Under the pieces are notes generated by a model. The model saw only the letters and a list, made by a program, of their open reading frames with translations, was not told the DNA's origin and did not search any database. From Conidiobolus incongruus B7586 (Eukaryota > Entomophthoromycota > Entomophthoromycetes > Entomophthorales > Conidiobolaceae): a DNA stretch of 31,553 nucleotides. The DNA lies in assembly GCA_000697335.1 (NCBI GenBank), contig JNEM01013274.1:1-31553 (forward strand), read 5' to 3'. Position 1 is the first letter of the stretch; the number at the start of each line of letters is the position of its first letter. The position numbers and the translations under genes were made by a program. Shown here in pieces: positions 12,079-23,369 of the stretch.

Positions 12079-13947
12079 ATGAAATTTAATACTGTTGCAT
12101 CAGTCATTATTTCTCTCTGCTTGGCTGGATCTGCCGCCGCTAGAATCCAAGTTGATCCCATTGTCCCTGTTTTGAGTCATCAAGAATTTGCTATTGTTGA
12201 TACCGCCTCTGACAGATCTAGCGATGACAGTTTCGTTTCTCTTCCAGGTGTTGAAATTGCCAAATTATTCGTCGCCAAGAAATTTGGATACACTGATGGC
12301 AAAGATTTTGTTGTCAAGAACTCTTATACTTCAGACAATGGTGTCACTCATACCTACCTCAAGCAAATTTACAAGGGTAAAGAAATTGTTAATGGTGATA
12401 TGAATGTCAACGTTGACAAAAATGGCAAAGTTATCTCTTATGGTAACTCTTTCCACAACAGCAAGGACGCTCCTACTGACAATCTTTTACCTGACAATTT
12501 CGGTAACTCCGTCGATGCTGTCGATGCTCTCTTCAAGCACATTAAGGTTGACCTCGGAGTTGAAAAGAGTAAAATTGTAGTCAAGGAAGGTCGCTCTGCC
12601 ACTGAGCCAGCTCTCTTGACCAACATCCCCAAAGTTCCTAAGGGTGTCAAAGCCGTTCAAAAGTACATTCAAACTTCTACTGGTGAATTGGCCCCCGTTT
12701 GGGATTTGGAAGCCGATTTGGATGAAAATTGGTTTAATGCTTTTGTCACTGCTAGCAACAAGGTTGTTGGTCTCCATGATTGGGTCCATGAAGCTGGTTA
12801 CAATGTATATCCAATTGGTGTCAATGATCCCGAAGATGGTTCCCGTAAATTAGTTACCCAGCAAGGAAGCTCCACTGCTTCTCCTCTTGGATGGCACGAT
12901 CAAGGTAACGGTCAAAAGTTTACCAGCTCCACTGGTAACAATGTCATCGCCTTTGACAATCGTAAGCTCAACAGTGACTGGACTAAAGCACCCAGAGCTG
13001 AAGGTGGTCCTAATTTGAACTTTAACTTCCCTATTGATTTGACCAAAGCTCCCGGTGAATACATTAACGCTTCTGTTTCTCAACTTTTCTACACCAACAA
13101 TATGATCCACGATATCTACTATGCTCATGGTTTCAATGAAGTTGCTGGTAACTTCCAACAAAACAACTTTGGTAAAGGTGGTTTAGGTGGTGACCCTGTC
13201 CGTGCTCAAGCTCAAGATGGTGCTGGTACTAACAATGCTAACTTTGCCACTCCTCCTGATGGTCAACAACCTCGTATGAGAATGTACACTTGGACCACTA
13301 CCACTCCCAACCGTGATGGTGATTTAGATAATGGTATCATCATCCACGAATACTCTCACGGTTTGTCAAACCGCTTGACTGGTGGTCCTTCCAATGTTAA
13401 CTGTTTGAACACTCTTCAAGCTGGTGGTATGGGTGAAGGTTGGGGTGATGCTATTGGCTACGTATTCCGCACCCGCAAAGAACATACCCGTAACACCGAT
13501 TTCGGTACTGGTAACTATGTTAACAGAGGCAAGACCATTCGTGCTTATCCCTACTCTACTAAGACTTCCGTCAATCCCCAAACTTACGCCTCCATTAATG
13601 GCCTTACTGGTGTCCACGCTGTTGGTGCCGTCTGGGCTTCCATCTTATACGAGGTCTACTGGAACTTGATTGACAAATTGGGCTTCAGCGAAGATCTTCT
13701 CTCTGGAAAGCATGATCATGGTAACACTCTCTTCCTCCGTCTCCTCATCGACGGTATGAAGCTCCAACCCTGTTCTCCCACTATCCTTCAAGCTCGTGAT
13801 GCTATCATCCTCGCAGAAAAGCAACTCACCGGCGAAAAGAACAAGTGTGAAATCTGGAGAGGTTTCGCCAAGCGTGGTCTCGGTACCGATGCCTCCTTCT
13901 CCGGTAACAGAGCTAACAATGGTAACAAAGTTCCTCAAGGTTGTTAA
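12079..13947 (+). CDS. Secreted zinc metallopeptidase, fungalysin (MEROPS M36), copy 1, intact
   Basis: Intact 622-residue frame. Residues 1-21 form a signal peptide with an ALA-rich cleavage region before RIQ. Residues about 75-125 form the FTP propeptide segment (HTYLKQIYKGKEIVNGDMNV). The catalytic domain starts near 240 and carries the zinc-binding HEYSH at 423-427 and the third ligand Glu453 in GEGWGD. Family knowledge: M36 enzymes are made as zymogens, remove their own propeptide and act as broad-specificity endopeptidases outside the cell. Length is normal for the family and no intron is needed. Codon use is rich in C-ending triplets, unlike the A/T-rich spacers and more so than the copy at 16649-18499, suggesting high expression. 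The ATG was chosen because the signal peptide starts directly at it. It ends in TAA and faces the second copy tail to tail. Confidence 0.97.
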   Translation: MKFNTVASVIISLCLAGSAAARIQVDPIVPVLSHQEFAIVDTASDRSSDDSFVSLPGVEIAKLFVAKKFGYTDGKDFVVKNSYTSDNGVTHTYLKQIYKGKEIVNGDMNVNVDKNGKVISYGNSFHNSKDAPTDNLLPDNFGNSVDAVDALFKHIKVDLGVEKSKIVVKEGRSATEPALLTNIPKVPKGVKAVQKYIQTSTGELAPVWDLEADLDENWFNAFVTASNKVVGLHDWVHEAGYNVYPIGVNDPEDGSRKLVTQQGSSTASPLGWHDQGNGQKFTSSTGNNVIAFDNRKLNSDWTKAPRAEGGPNLNFNFPIDLTKAPGEYINASVSQLFYTNNMIHDIYYAHGFNEVAGNFQQNNFGKGGLGGDPVRAQAQDGAGTNNANFATPPDGQQPRMRMYTWTTTTPNRDGDLDNGIIIHEYSHGLSNRLTGGPSNVNCLNTLQAGGMGEGWGDAIGYVFRTRKEHTRNTDFGTGNYVNRGKTIRAYPYSTKTSVNPQTYASINGLTGVHAVGAVWASILYEVYWNLIDKLGFSEDLLSGKHDHGNTLFLRLLIDGMKLQPCSPTILQARDAIILAEKQLTGEKNKCEIWRGFAKRGLGTDASFSGNRANNGNKVPQGC

Positions 13948-15598
13948 TTTTCTGATCTTATTTATTTTATTAATTTTAAGTAAATTAAACATATTTAACT
14001 GTATTATTGATATTATATAGTATATTAGTTTTAAATATTATTATTATTTGTTACAATTTCTAAATAATATCAAAATTATTGAATATTTTATTATTGTTTT
14101 AGATTTTAAATTTTATAAATAGAATTCAAAGTTTAATATAAAAACTTTTAATCATTTTTAGTAGTTTATAATACAGTAATATATAAAAATAATTTTGTTG
14201 GTTGTAACGGAATTATAAAAATTGGCAAGTAATTATTTTATCAATGTCAAAAATTATTACTATTATCGATATGAATATTATGAATTTTATTATATTTTTT
14301 TGATAATTTACCATAATTAAGCGAAAAGACTAATACAGAATAATACTAGTATACTAATGAAAAAATAATCAATAATATTAAGGTTTATATATAGTAATTC
14401 AATCAATAAAACTTGTTATTCCATTATTGATCTTAATCCTGAATAATACTTTAAAACTGTTCAGTATATTTATATTTAAGAGATATAATATCAACTGGAG
14501 AGAAAAATAAATACATAAAAATTTTTAATAATTATTATTGAAATTTAGGTTATTGAATTATAATACAATTAATTAAAATCTATATATATATATTTTCTGA
14601 ACTCAGACTATATGTTTTTTAGGTTAATTAATAAGCAAACATTTAATGATTTTAAATAAATTAATATCTAGTCTTAATATTGGTAATTTATTATATATAA
14701 TGATATTTTCACTATCAATTATATATTTGTGGGTTTATATTAATTTTAATCAAAGTGTATAAAATCGCGTTATTAAAATTTAAAATTAAATCAAGGATAT
14801 TTAATAACCAAATTGGAGTTTCTTTATTAGATGATATAACAGACAAAATATAAATTGTTTCAATAATTATATACTGATATATATTTAAGCCTAACAAATC
14901 ATTGATTTCAATATTATATATTTTGTTGTAATTTATTATGTAGGTTAAATATATTAAATTCAAATATTTATATGAATAATACGGTTTCTCTGAGTTGATA
15001 TAATTTAATAAATATTTTCCTAATTATATTTTATGCTATTTATAATTGAATATATATATAATATTAATAGTCATTAAAATATAAGATCTTATTTTTTTTT
15101 GATGTGTGGGTAAAATACTTATAGATAAAAAATATATTATGAACACCATTATTTTAAAAGGTTGATAATAACTATAGTAAGAGTTATTTATTATAATCAA
15201 TTTAATGAAAGGTTTTTTATTAATATATTTTCATCAAATTTTCTATAATAATAAGTATTAGTGTGTCTTTTATATTGAATATATATATGAAAATATTATT
15301 ATTTAAAACTATAATGTTAATATTATACCTTGGTATTAAAAAATTATTTTAATAATATCCATTTTAAAAATCAACAAAATTTGTGATTTGTAAATTGAGA
15401 TAAAAATTAATAATTGTACATTAAATATAATCGTAATTTGAAAATAAAAAATTGTATAAAGATTCCACAAAAATATTAATGTAATACGTGAACTGTATGA
15501 AATGTTTGTTGAGTCAATTGAATTATATTATTATGATGAAAAAAACCTATATTATATTATGATAAAACGGTCCACTTTAAGTTAATTTTTTTTGAAAT
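13948..15598. other. A/T-rich spacer between fungalysin 1 and the second solo-LTR-like element
   Basis: About 1.65 kb without a supportable gene. It includes the 3' end of the fungalysin 1 transcript, for which several AATAAT-type poly(A) signals are possible and none can be chosen. An 82-codon frame on the - strand at 14715-14963 is made of A/T-rich codons (Ile, Asn, Tyr, Leu) and looks like chance. Confidence 0.6.
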
Positions 15599-15602
15599 AT
15601 AT

Positions 15603-15919
15603 TGTGGTTTAACTGATTGCTAGTAGAATGTCAATAATAGATAAGGAAGCGGCTCGTTTTTGACCTGTTTTATAGTTTAAGTTAGGGTGTTTTATTGGGA
15701 TTTGTTAAGGATTTAATGGGCTTCACAGAAGACCGGAGGTGATGATAATGTGTCTTTTATAGACCAATTATCGGCTGTAGGTAGTGTAAAGGAGTGTATT
15801 AGGTTGCTAGAAGAATGAGACCTTGGAGTGGTGTGACAGGTCTTTTGGGGTTAAGACTCCATAAGGTAATAAATCGCGAGTTGAAGTTGATCAGGCAGGA
15901 TATCATTTATGTAACCACA
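15603..15919 (-). repeat. Solo-LTR-like element B (~317 bp), inverted relative to element A
   Basis: The reverse complement aligns with 9258-9586 along its length, sharing CCTGCCTGA-CAACTTCA, GGTCTATAAAA, GGTCTTCTGTGAA and TTACT-GCAATC-type blocks. Ends are inverted repeats (TTGTGGTT at 15602 and AACCACAA ending 15920), giving TG...CA termini, and ATAT lies on both sides (15599-15602 and 15920-15923). On the - strand an AATAAA lies about 90 bases past the TATA-like box, the order expected in an LTR. It is richer in G+C and CG than the spacer. The two copies differ by perhaps a third, so they are old or from different subfamilies. There is no coding potential I trust. Confidence 0.5.
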
Positions 15920-15923
15920 ATAT

Positions 15924-16648
15924 ATATAATAATTATATATATTTTTAAATTCAAAATTTTCAAAATAAGATTTGTTGTATTAAAACCAAATTCATAAATA
16001 AAAAAATAATTAAATAACAATATTAATTACACCATCATCAAGGTTACGAATAAATTAATATAGAGCTTTAAACAAAGAAATTTAATGTTTGTATAATAAA
16101 AAGATGAATATACTTTCTGTTTATTATTTGAATGTAATTATTGCATTTTATTTAATAATATATAAGTAATTTGATTGATAATTTTAATCTCATCAATATT
16201 ACAAATAATGAAAATATATATTTTACAATATTCTAAATTAAATAAATTTAAATATTAAACATAATATTCTTAAAAGCGATTTGGTTGTTTATAGAATTGG
16301 AATTGAATCTATATCATTACTTTCATTTGAAAAATGTTTTAAAAATATGTTTTTTAATATTCAGCGTAAATATCCTGTCGACATTGTAATTATCTTACAT
16401 ATTTCTATTTGATAAATGAAATGTACTCTCAGAAGCACTGAAATGTATGTAATCTGTAATATTTTCTCAGTGGAAGATAAATATAGTTAATCAAGGGTTA
16501 TGATATAATTAATGATTGGAGAATTAATAGCTATTTTAAAAAATGATTTGAAATTCAAGAGTTGAAATTTATTAGATTATGGTTATGATAAGAATTAAAA
16601 TTGATTCATTTAAATTTGAAAGCTGAATTTATTAATCTTAAGATACTT
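15924..16648. other. A/T-rich spacer downstream of fungalysin 2
   Basis: About 720 bases between the solo-LTR-like element B and the stop codon of the - strand fungalysin. It probably holds the 3' untranslated region of that gene. No gene or repeat was recognised. Confidence 0.6.
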
Positions 16649-18499
16649 TCATTGGCATTCTTCAAGAACTTTAAACCCATTGACAGCTTTTTGACCTTTG
16701 ACATGAGCATTAGTACCAAGGCCTCGCTTGGCAAAACCTTTCCAAAGTTCGCATTTATGCTGTTCGTCAGTTAATTGTTGTTCAGCGAGAATAATTGCAT
16801 CGCGTGCTTGGAGGAAAGTAGGCTGGCATGGTTGGAGTTTCATTCCATCAATGAGAAGTCTCATAAAGAGTGTATTACCATGATCATAGTTTCCAGAGAT
16901 GAAATCTTCACTGAAACCTAATTTGTCGATTAAATTCCAGTAAACTTCATATAAAATTTCAGCCCAAACAGAACCAATATCATGAATACTGGAATAATTG
17001 TTAAAAGATTCATAAGTATCAGGATTGACGGATATTTTAGTGGAGTAAGGATAATGGCGATAAGTGGTTTCATTTACAATATAACCACCAATTCCAAAAT
17101 CTGTTTCGCGAGTATGTTCGGCACAAGTGCGTAATATGTAGGCCATTGCATCACCCCATCCTTCTCCCAAACCTTTAGATTCGCGCGAGCTTAAACAGTT
17201 GGTATTTCTTGAGCCTCCAGTTAAACGATTTAATAACCCGTGAGTATATTCATGGATAATAATACTATTATCTAAATCGCCATCTCGTTTTGGAGTTGTT
17301 CTGTTCCAAACATACATTCTCATACGAGGTTGCTGACCATCAGGAGGAGTAGCAAAATTGGCATTATTAAAGCCAGCTCCATCCTGAGCTTGAGCTTTAA
17401 CTGGATCGCCTCCCAAACCTCCTTTATCAAAATTATTTTGTTGGAAGTTTCCAGCAGCTTCGTTGAAACCATGGGCATAATAAATATCGTGAAGCATATT
17501 ATTCAAATAGAACAGGTTAGTGATCGCGGCATCAATGTAATCTGAAGGATCTTTGGAGAAGTCGATAGGGAAGTCGAAAGTCAAATCATTGCCACCCTCT
17601 GCTCTGAGAGCCTGAGTCCAATCTTTAGCCATGTTTCTGTTGTCAATTGCAATAACATTGTTTCCTGTGGTGGTAGTGAATATTTCGCCTGTACCTTGAT
17701 TGTGCCATCCTAGAGGTGAAGCAGTGTAATTTTCTGGGTTAGAAACCAACATACGTTCACCATCATCTGGATCATTTACACCAATGGGATAGACGCTATA
17801 TTTTGCCTCTTGAACCCAGTCATGGAGAGCAACTATTGTGTTGTTAGGAGTAACAAAAGCATTTAACCAATTGTCTCCTAAATCATATTCCAAATCCCAG
17901 ACGGGGCTTAATTGGTTTTTACTAATTTGAATATATTTTTGACTCGCTTTCACTTCTTTGCTCTCGCAAACCTTAATCAAGTACCAGCTATCTTTTTTCA
18001 TGACAGTTTTATTCTTAATGGCCTCATTATCGAGTTTGATATGCTTTAATAAGGTATTTACAGCATCTATAGGGTTACCGAAGTCACTTGAAGCACTGCA
18101 TTCAAAATTATTTTTACTATGGAAGGTGTTACCATAAGAAATGATATGACCATTTTTATCAATGTTAATATTCAAATCACCATTCGCAATTTCTTTTCCC
18201 TTGTAAAGCTGTTTAAAAAAAGTATGAGTGACACCATTTTTTGATTTATAAGTGTCCTTGACTACATAATCTCTATTATCGATATAACCAAACTTTTTCG
18301 CTACAAATAGCTTAGCAGCCTCTTCTCCTGGAATTGATGGATAGCAATTTTCAGCAAACTCTTTAGAAAATTTATTGACCACAGTATATCGTTGGTGACA
18401 CAATTCTGGGACAATAGAATCAATCTCAAGTCTACCTTGTGCACCTCCAGTAAGACAAAGGGAAATGATAATGGATACAATAGTGGAAAATTTCATCAT
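16649..18499 (-). CDS. Secreted zinc metallopeptidase, fungalysin (MEROPS M36), copy 2, intact
   Basis: Intact 616-residue frame ending in TGA, clearly paralogous to 12079-13947 along its length. Residues 1-22 are a signal peptide (cleavage likely after AQG), about 76-126 the FTP propeptide segment (THTFFKQLYKGKEIANGDLN), and the catalytic domain follows from about 235. Zinc ligands are HEYTH at 416-420 and Glu446 in GEGWGD; all catalytic residues are present. It differs from copy 1 mainly in the propeptide and its junction (about 130-185), where it also has extra Cys and Lys residues. Codons are markedly more A/T-rich than in copy 1, suggesting weaker expression or less selection. Two ATGs lie in tandem at the start (MMKF); the second corresponds to the start of copy 1, and either would keep the signal peptide. 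No intron is needed. Confidence 0.96.
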   Translation of the reverse strand: MMKFSTIVSIIISLCLTGGAQGRLEIDSIVPELCHQRYTVVNKFSKEFAENCYPSIPGEEAAKLFVAKKFGYIDNRDYVVKDTYKSKNGVTHTFFKQLYKGKEIANGDLNINIDKNGHIISYGNTFHSKNNFECSASSDFGNPIDAVNTLLKHIKLDNEAIKNKTVMKKDSWYLIKVCESKEVKASQKYIQISKNQLSPVWDLEYDLGDNWLNAFVTPNNTIVALHDWVQEAKYSVYPIGVNDPDDGERMLVSNPENYTASPLGWHNQGTGEIFTTTTGNNVIAIDNRNMAKDWTQALRAEGGNDLTFDFPIDFSKDPSDYIDAAITNLFYLNNMLHDIYYAHGFNEAAGNFQQNNFDKGGLGGDPVKAQAQDGAGFNNANFATPPDGQQPRMRMYVWNRTTPKRDGDLDNSIIIHEYTHGLLNRLTGGSRNTNCLSSRESKGLGEGWGDAMAYILRTCAEHTRETDFGIGGYIVNETTYRHYPYSTKISVNPDTYESFNNYSSIHDIGSVWAEILYEVYWNLIDKLGFSEDFISGNYDHGNTLFMRLLIDGMKLQPCQPTFLQARDAIILAEQQLTDEQHKCELWKGFAKRGLGTNAHVKGQKAVNGFKVLEECQ

Positions 18500-20380
18500 T
18501 AAAGATTAACATTAACTTAAATATTTGATAAAAAATGAATTTTTCATAGAATCTCATTATTTATATTACAAATCAAGCTCATTTCTATTATTTTCCATAA
18601 ATTTATCAAGACATCTCAGATAAAATTGAAAGTTTATAATTTGTTTTCTAAAGCTGAATTCATACCTAATATTTTTATCTCATTCAATAACTTGATTTAC
18701 GGAGATTTTAGATCAATAATTTAATTATACATTCAATTATCTATTTAAATATTATTTATTACATGGAATATACAAGCTTCTATTTTTGTGTAATTAACTT
18801 TAATTCAATCCTTTAACTCAAATTTTCATAAATTTTGTTATATTTTCACAAATAGGAATTGATAAATAGGCTCAATAAACATTTTGCATAATCAAATTCG
18901 CGATTTTGGATCGCTTAATTTGACTATAAAACTATCTCGAAGAATTTGATTTTAAATTCGTTGTCACCTAATTAACCTTAAAAAATATTAACTTCAATTC
19001 TATTCATCATATATTTAGTGAATTTAATGATATACTATAATCAAATACATTATAACATTAATTTATAATTTATCATATCATCTTTGTTAAAATATTTTTG
19101 AGTTATTAGATTTATTTATAAAACCTTATCCATGAGAAATTTAATCATATTTAAAAAATTTTAATTTAGCTATTATAGTTGAAAATTATTGATAATTTTA
19201 ACTCAATTTAACATGATTATAGATAAATTTGTGTGAATATTATATTATTATATATTCAAAACTTTCCCAATAGAGCAAATTTTAAACCTTTAATAACTAA
19301 CAAGTGTAGGGCTGAATTTGATAATGATATCCATTCATATTGTCACCAAACTAAATAATACTGTAATTTTATTTAACTTGTAAGAATATGGTTCGTCCAA
19401 CTCCAAGTAAACATTTAATATAATTTGAAAATAGTGTTAATATTATAATATGGAAGGCTTTAATTGTTGATTATAAGTTATTTCGGTTATTAATATAATT
19501 AATTTGAATATTGGCATATTATTTTGGTTTAATAATATAAGATATATTTGATTTACATATTTTAAAATCAACAAAACAAGCTTAATATTAAAAATATTCC
19601 AATCACCCGAATTAAATATACTAATTAAAAATGAATTATATACTTCATATATGTTATAAAATATCATGAATTTTGCCTTTAAAAATGTAAATATAAGATA
19701 TATATTATATATTTTCTATATATACAAAGGAATTTTATTTGATTGAGATTTTTTGATTAGTAATGAATATGTTAAAATTTACTTAAAATTTTTGATTGGC
19801 TAATAAAAGAGTTGAAATGATATATACAGTATTAATGGTGCTATCATAAATTAATTATTTATGAAAAAATTTAATCAACTTTTATATCAATTGAATAATC
19901 TACTCATAACATGCAGTTTACATTACAATAATAAGATTTCAATTTATCAAAATTCAATTCCAATTTTAGAACTGAATTGAAAAATGATTTTATATAAATC
20001 AGTGACCTGAAATTTAGATATACACTAATAAAATATAACAAAATAAACTACATTCATAATGAACAAAAATAAAATTTTGATATATAATGCAAATTCAAAC
20101 TAGAAATAATAAAAAACTTAAAATTTATTTTGACTGATATTTGGAATTTTAGATATGTATATATTAGGTATTGTTATATTATGTATAAATAATTTAAAGT
20201 TGATAATAACCTTTTGATGTAATGAATTTAAACTCTATTGCTAATTAATATAATATATAAAAATTTAAATATATCCATGTATATTCATGTATATTCATAT
20301 TATTTAGTTTTAGTTTAATGAACTATGATTGTAGTTTAATAAAGCTGTATTGTACTTCACAAATCCAATTTATTATATAA
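18500..20380. other. A/T-rich spacer upstream of fungalysin 2
   Basis: Nearly 1.9 kb. The end next to 18499 must hold the promoter of the - strand fungalysin, but no convincing TATA or factor site stands out. A 74-codon frame on the - strand at 19443-19667 is low-complexity Ile/Asn/Tyr/Leu sequence and not supported. No repeat shared with the rest of the window was seen. Confidence 0.55.
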
Positions 20381-20596
20381 TAGGCCAACTCAAATCTGTT
20401 TTGATTCTTAATTTTCCTGATTTTTTCAAAAAATGTTAAAAATATGCTCAAATATGTCCCAAAAAGAAAATTCAGTGATGTTTTCCCATAATTAACTCTA
20501 AAGTCTTAAAATAATTAATAATCAAGTATTCCTCTTCTCAAATTAAAAAATATATAGTATTTATTAAAATCACTTCACTAGTTTTATTTTTTTATT

Positions 20597-21711
20597 ATGC
20601 CTAATACAAAAGAAACAGTAGAGTTCCTTATTACCTTTATTATAGTTGACTTTGATGAGAACATAAATGATCCAGCAATTTTAAGATTATTATATGAACT
20701 AAAAACCTCAAGATATATATCTCTATACTTGCTATATACATTATACTTGCTATAATAATCTATATGTGAACTTCTTTTTAAAGAAAATAATTTCAAAAGA
20801 TAGATGAGGATACCAAGGGCCAAGTTTTTCTAATTTGCCAATATTTTGCAATTATATATAAATTTCATTTCTTTTCATTAAGAAAAACAAGCATCTTTAG
20901 AAATTTAGTTAGCAGTTACATTTTATCAACTGGGTTATAAAAAAGCATGTTTAAAAGATATAGCTGAAAAGTACTAAATAAAAGAAGGAATTGTTATTTT
21001 ATACATTAAAAAAGTAATATATTCTATTAGAGACAAACTAGAAAATTAAATAACTTGGCTAGAAAATTATTATAATATAAAGGAATCTTATTTAAAACAA
21101 CCCCCCTTTAATAACTATATTGGCTACTTAGATGATAGTTATATTATACTTGAAAATTAGCTTACATTTCATAAACAGTTATATTATAACAAAAAAAGCA
21201 TATATAGCCTTTAATATATAGCTGTTGTATTATCTTTAGATTTATATATTATGAGTTTAAAAAGCTTAAATTATATTATAACTCTAGTATTTTAAAAATA
21301 TCTAAATTATTTAATAAATTAAATAAATACTTTAAACAAGGAAAATATATTCTTATAAATAATAGTAAATAATATAATTATTTTATATTTAATTTAATTT
21401 ATTATCAATAGCAAATAAATATACTTAATTTGTGTTTTTTATAAGCTATGTTAATAATAAGTTTATAGTTACTTTATTTCAAAGAAATTAGATTGAAGCT
21501 ACTTTTCCCTCTATAAAACAAAAAATAAAAGAATTTAATATTACATATAATAAAAAATGATTTATAGTAGAAAAAACTTCTAATATCTAGAAAACTATCT
21601 TTCCTTGTTTAAAATCATTACCTTATCATATACAAAATGCAGAAACTTATTAATTTGTTGCTATATTTATATATACAACTACTTTTCTTTATAACTTTAT
21701 TTTTTTTTAAT
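20597..21711 (+). pseudogene. Harbinger-type DDE transposase, broken
   Basis: From the ATG at 20597 one frame runs to at least the block GYLDDSYI at 21122-21145, interrupted by eight stops, all TAA or TAG and never TGA. It contains a helix-turn-helix-like stretch (LAVTFYQLGYKKA, then DIAEKY and KEGIVILY) as found before the catalytic core of fungal Harbinger transposases, then GYLDDSYI, the counterpart of the GxxDGT block with the first catalytic Asp. Further on, FHKQLYYNKK-SIYSL matches the Y+RK..YSLN block, and LKSLPYHIQNAE near 21612-21644 matches the C-terminal end. That last block is out of frame with the start, so at least one frameshift lies between. The end coordinate is approximate. 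Family identification is from these motifs only. Confidence 0.7.
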
Positions 21712-21959
21712 AAATAATATTATAATTTAAAAAAAAGAATTAAAAAAAACTGGTGAAAATATTAATATTGATAATATAAAGTAAAATATAATCAACACAC
21801 ATGATAACTTTACTAAATTAGATAAATTACAAGCGGTAATGTTATCATAAACTAACATTCAGTTAACTATTTTAAATGTATTCTTTTGATTATATTTTGT
21901 TTAATAATAAAAATTATATAAACTAATTACTTTTTTTAAAATTCCTTTTCATTAATTAT

Positions 21960-22614
21960 AAGAGTTTTTCTATTAAAAATTATTATTGTTCTAATAGTTA
22001 TAACTAACATTCTTCTTGTAGTTGTTGTATCTTAATCTATTGTCTTGAGATTTCATTTTGCTCTTGTATACTTTCTTTAATAACCTTAAAAAAAGGGAAA
22101 ATTAGGTACTTTTCCTTTTTCTTTTATTGTTTCTTATATTTCTAGATCTTTCACTTAAAAAAGATAACTAAAGATGAAAGCTATTACTTTACTCTTTATT
22201 ATCAAAAATATTTAATTCCTCATAGTGAGATTAGTTATGTAATAAAGTGGTTATAAAAGCTATATTAGAGGCTTTAAAAATTAAATCATCTTGTGTTATA
22301 ATAGCATTAACTATTATAAACAAAAAACCATTTCTATCATATTATTTACTTGTTAAAACTTGTTCAGCAGCTTTAAATTTATGAATAAGAGTTTTTACAT
22401 GATTAAATATTTTATCAAGCTTTTTTCTTAACTTTAAGCAATCTATTCCTTCTAAAATAAAGATAAAGTTATATATTTGAAAAGAAGCATTTGACTTATT
22501 AGAACATTAAGATTCATAGTTTTTTTCTTGTCTTAACTAATTAAATGTAATTTTTATTAAATATAATTTAAGGGAGCTTTTATTGTTATTACTAGTATTA
22601 ATAATAGATGACAT
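21960..22614 (-). pseudogene. Second (accessory, possibly Myb-like) Harbinger gene, broken
   Basis: On the - strand an ATG at 22612-22614 opens a frame rich in Lys, Asn and Ser (start MSSIINTSNNN) that continues with several TAA/TAG stops towards about 21960. A block with KLRKKLDKIFNHVKTLIHKF near the middle is predicted helical, and the last part is strongly basic (RNIRNNKRKRK). Harbinger elements usually carry a second, divergently placed DNA-binding gene that helps the transposase into the nucleus. Position and basic composition fit that role, but I cannot see the tryptophan pattern of a Myb domain, so the function is inference from context. Confidence 0.4.
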
Positions 22615-22920
22615 AAAAAACAAGATAAGTTAAAAGTGGTATTTTTGTTAGTAAATTTATATGATATTTAATATAAAATAAAAGTTGTTTAATTGATATA
22701 AAATAAAGTCACACTGTTGTGAAATGCAATGATATACTTTTAGATTTATTTTCATAGTTTATGGGAGAAAACAGGTGGATTTTATGAATTGAAAAAATAA
22801 GTAAGCTATTTTTTTATGACCAATTTTTTTGATTTTTTTGGCTAGGTGACTAATTTTTTCAAAAACCAAAATTAGTCAAATTGAAAATTAGAAAAAATGG
22901 GACAAATTTGAGTTGGCCTA

Positions 22921-23367
22921 ATGAGTTGATAATTTATAATAAATCTATATTAATAATATATTATGAATTGATTCTTTTATCATTATCAATGAATTAATTA
23001 TACTAATTATATATTAAATATTAAAGAATTATTTTAAAAATATCTAATAACTATATTGATAGTTTAAAACAATCATATATTTATCATGATATATATATCT
23101 TAAAATCTCAAAAATTTATTTGCAAGAAATATTTTTAATTATTAACTTTTTTCATTCAATATTGATACATTATAATCATATATATTTTAGAATTTAAAGT
23201 TATAATTGAATAAATTTGCTAAATTATATTGAAACAGATTTTATAATTTAAACTTTTTATTATATAGTTATTTAAAATTTTAATATCTTTAGGTATATAA
23301 TATTATAGTTATTATTATTAACAATTAAAGAATATAAATATTAAATTGATTTTTCTGCAAAATTATC
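22921..23367. other. A/T-rich spacer between Harbinger and mariner
   Basis: About 450 bases, no gene or repeat recognised. Confidence 0.5.
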
Positions 23368-23369
23368 TA

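Larger units (their letters stand above)
20381..22920 (+). mobile_element. PIF/Harbinger DNA transposon, end to end but inactivated
   Basis: Terminal inverted repeats begin TAGGCCAACTCAAAT at 20381 and, inverted, at 22920; 18 of the outer 19 bases agree. Taking the ends as AGGCC at 20382 and GGCCT at 22919, a direct repeat AAT flanks the element (20379-20381 and 22920-22922). PIF/Harbinger elements usually duplicate three bases of the form TWA, so this fits in length though not exactly in sequence; the TA palindrome at the ends makes the true cut ambiguous. The 2.54-kb interior holds a DDE transposase relic on the + strand and a second relic frame on the - strand, the two-gene plan of the superfamily. 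It is nearly free of CG (one seen, near 21834). Confidence 0.8.

Noticed and set aside
14715-14963. Small - strand gene of 82 codons
   Set aside because: Composition is purely A/T-rich codons with no domain, no C/G rise and no initiation context; expected by chance in such DNA.
15815-15997. Small + strand gene of 60 codons
   Set aside because: It lies mostly inside the solo-LTR-like element B, on the opposite strand to its orientation, and runs out into A/T spacer.
19443-19667. Small - strand gene of 74 codons
   Set aside because: Low-complexity Ile/Asn/Leu/Tyr frame in spacer; no supporting signal.
20584-20823. - strand 79-codon frame inside the Harbinger element
   Set aside because: It is the antisense of the transposase start, which is recognised on the + strand by its frame and motifs.
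20597-21200. Reassigned genetic code (TAA/TAG read as Gln), because transposon frames carry only TAA/TAG stops
   Set aside because: Copy-1 fungalysin ends at a TAA exactly at family length and uses CAA for Gln throughout. In the mariner at 30775 a TAG also falls on a Trp position. Deamination explains both; reassignment does not.
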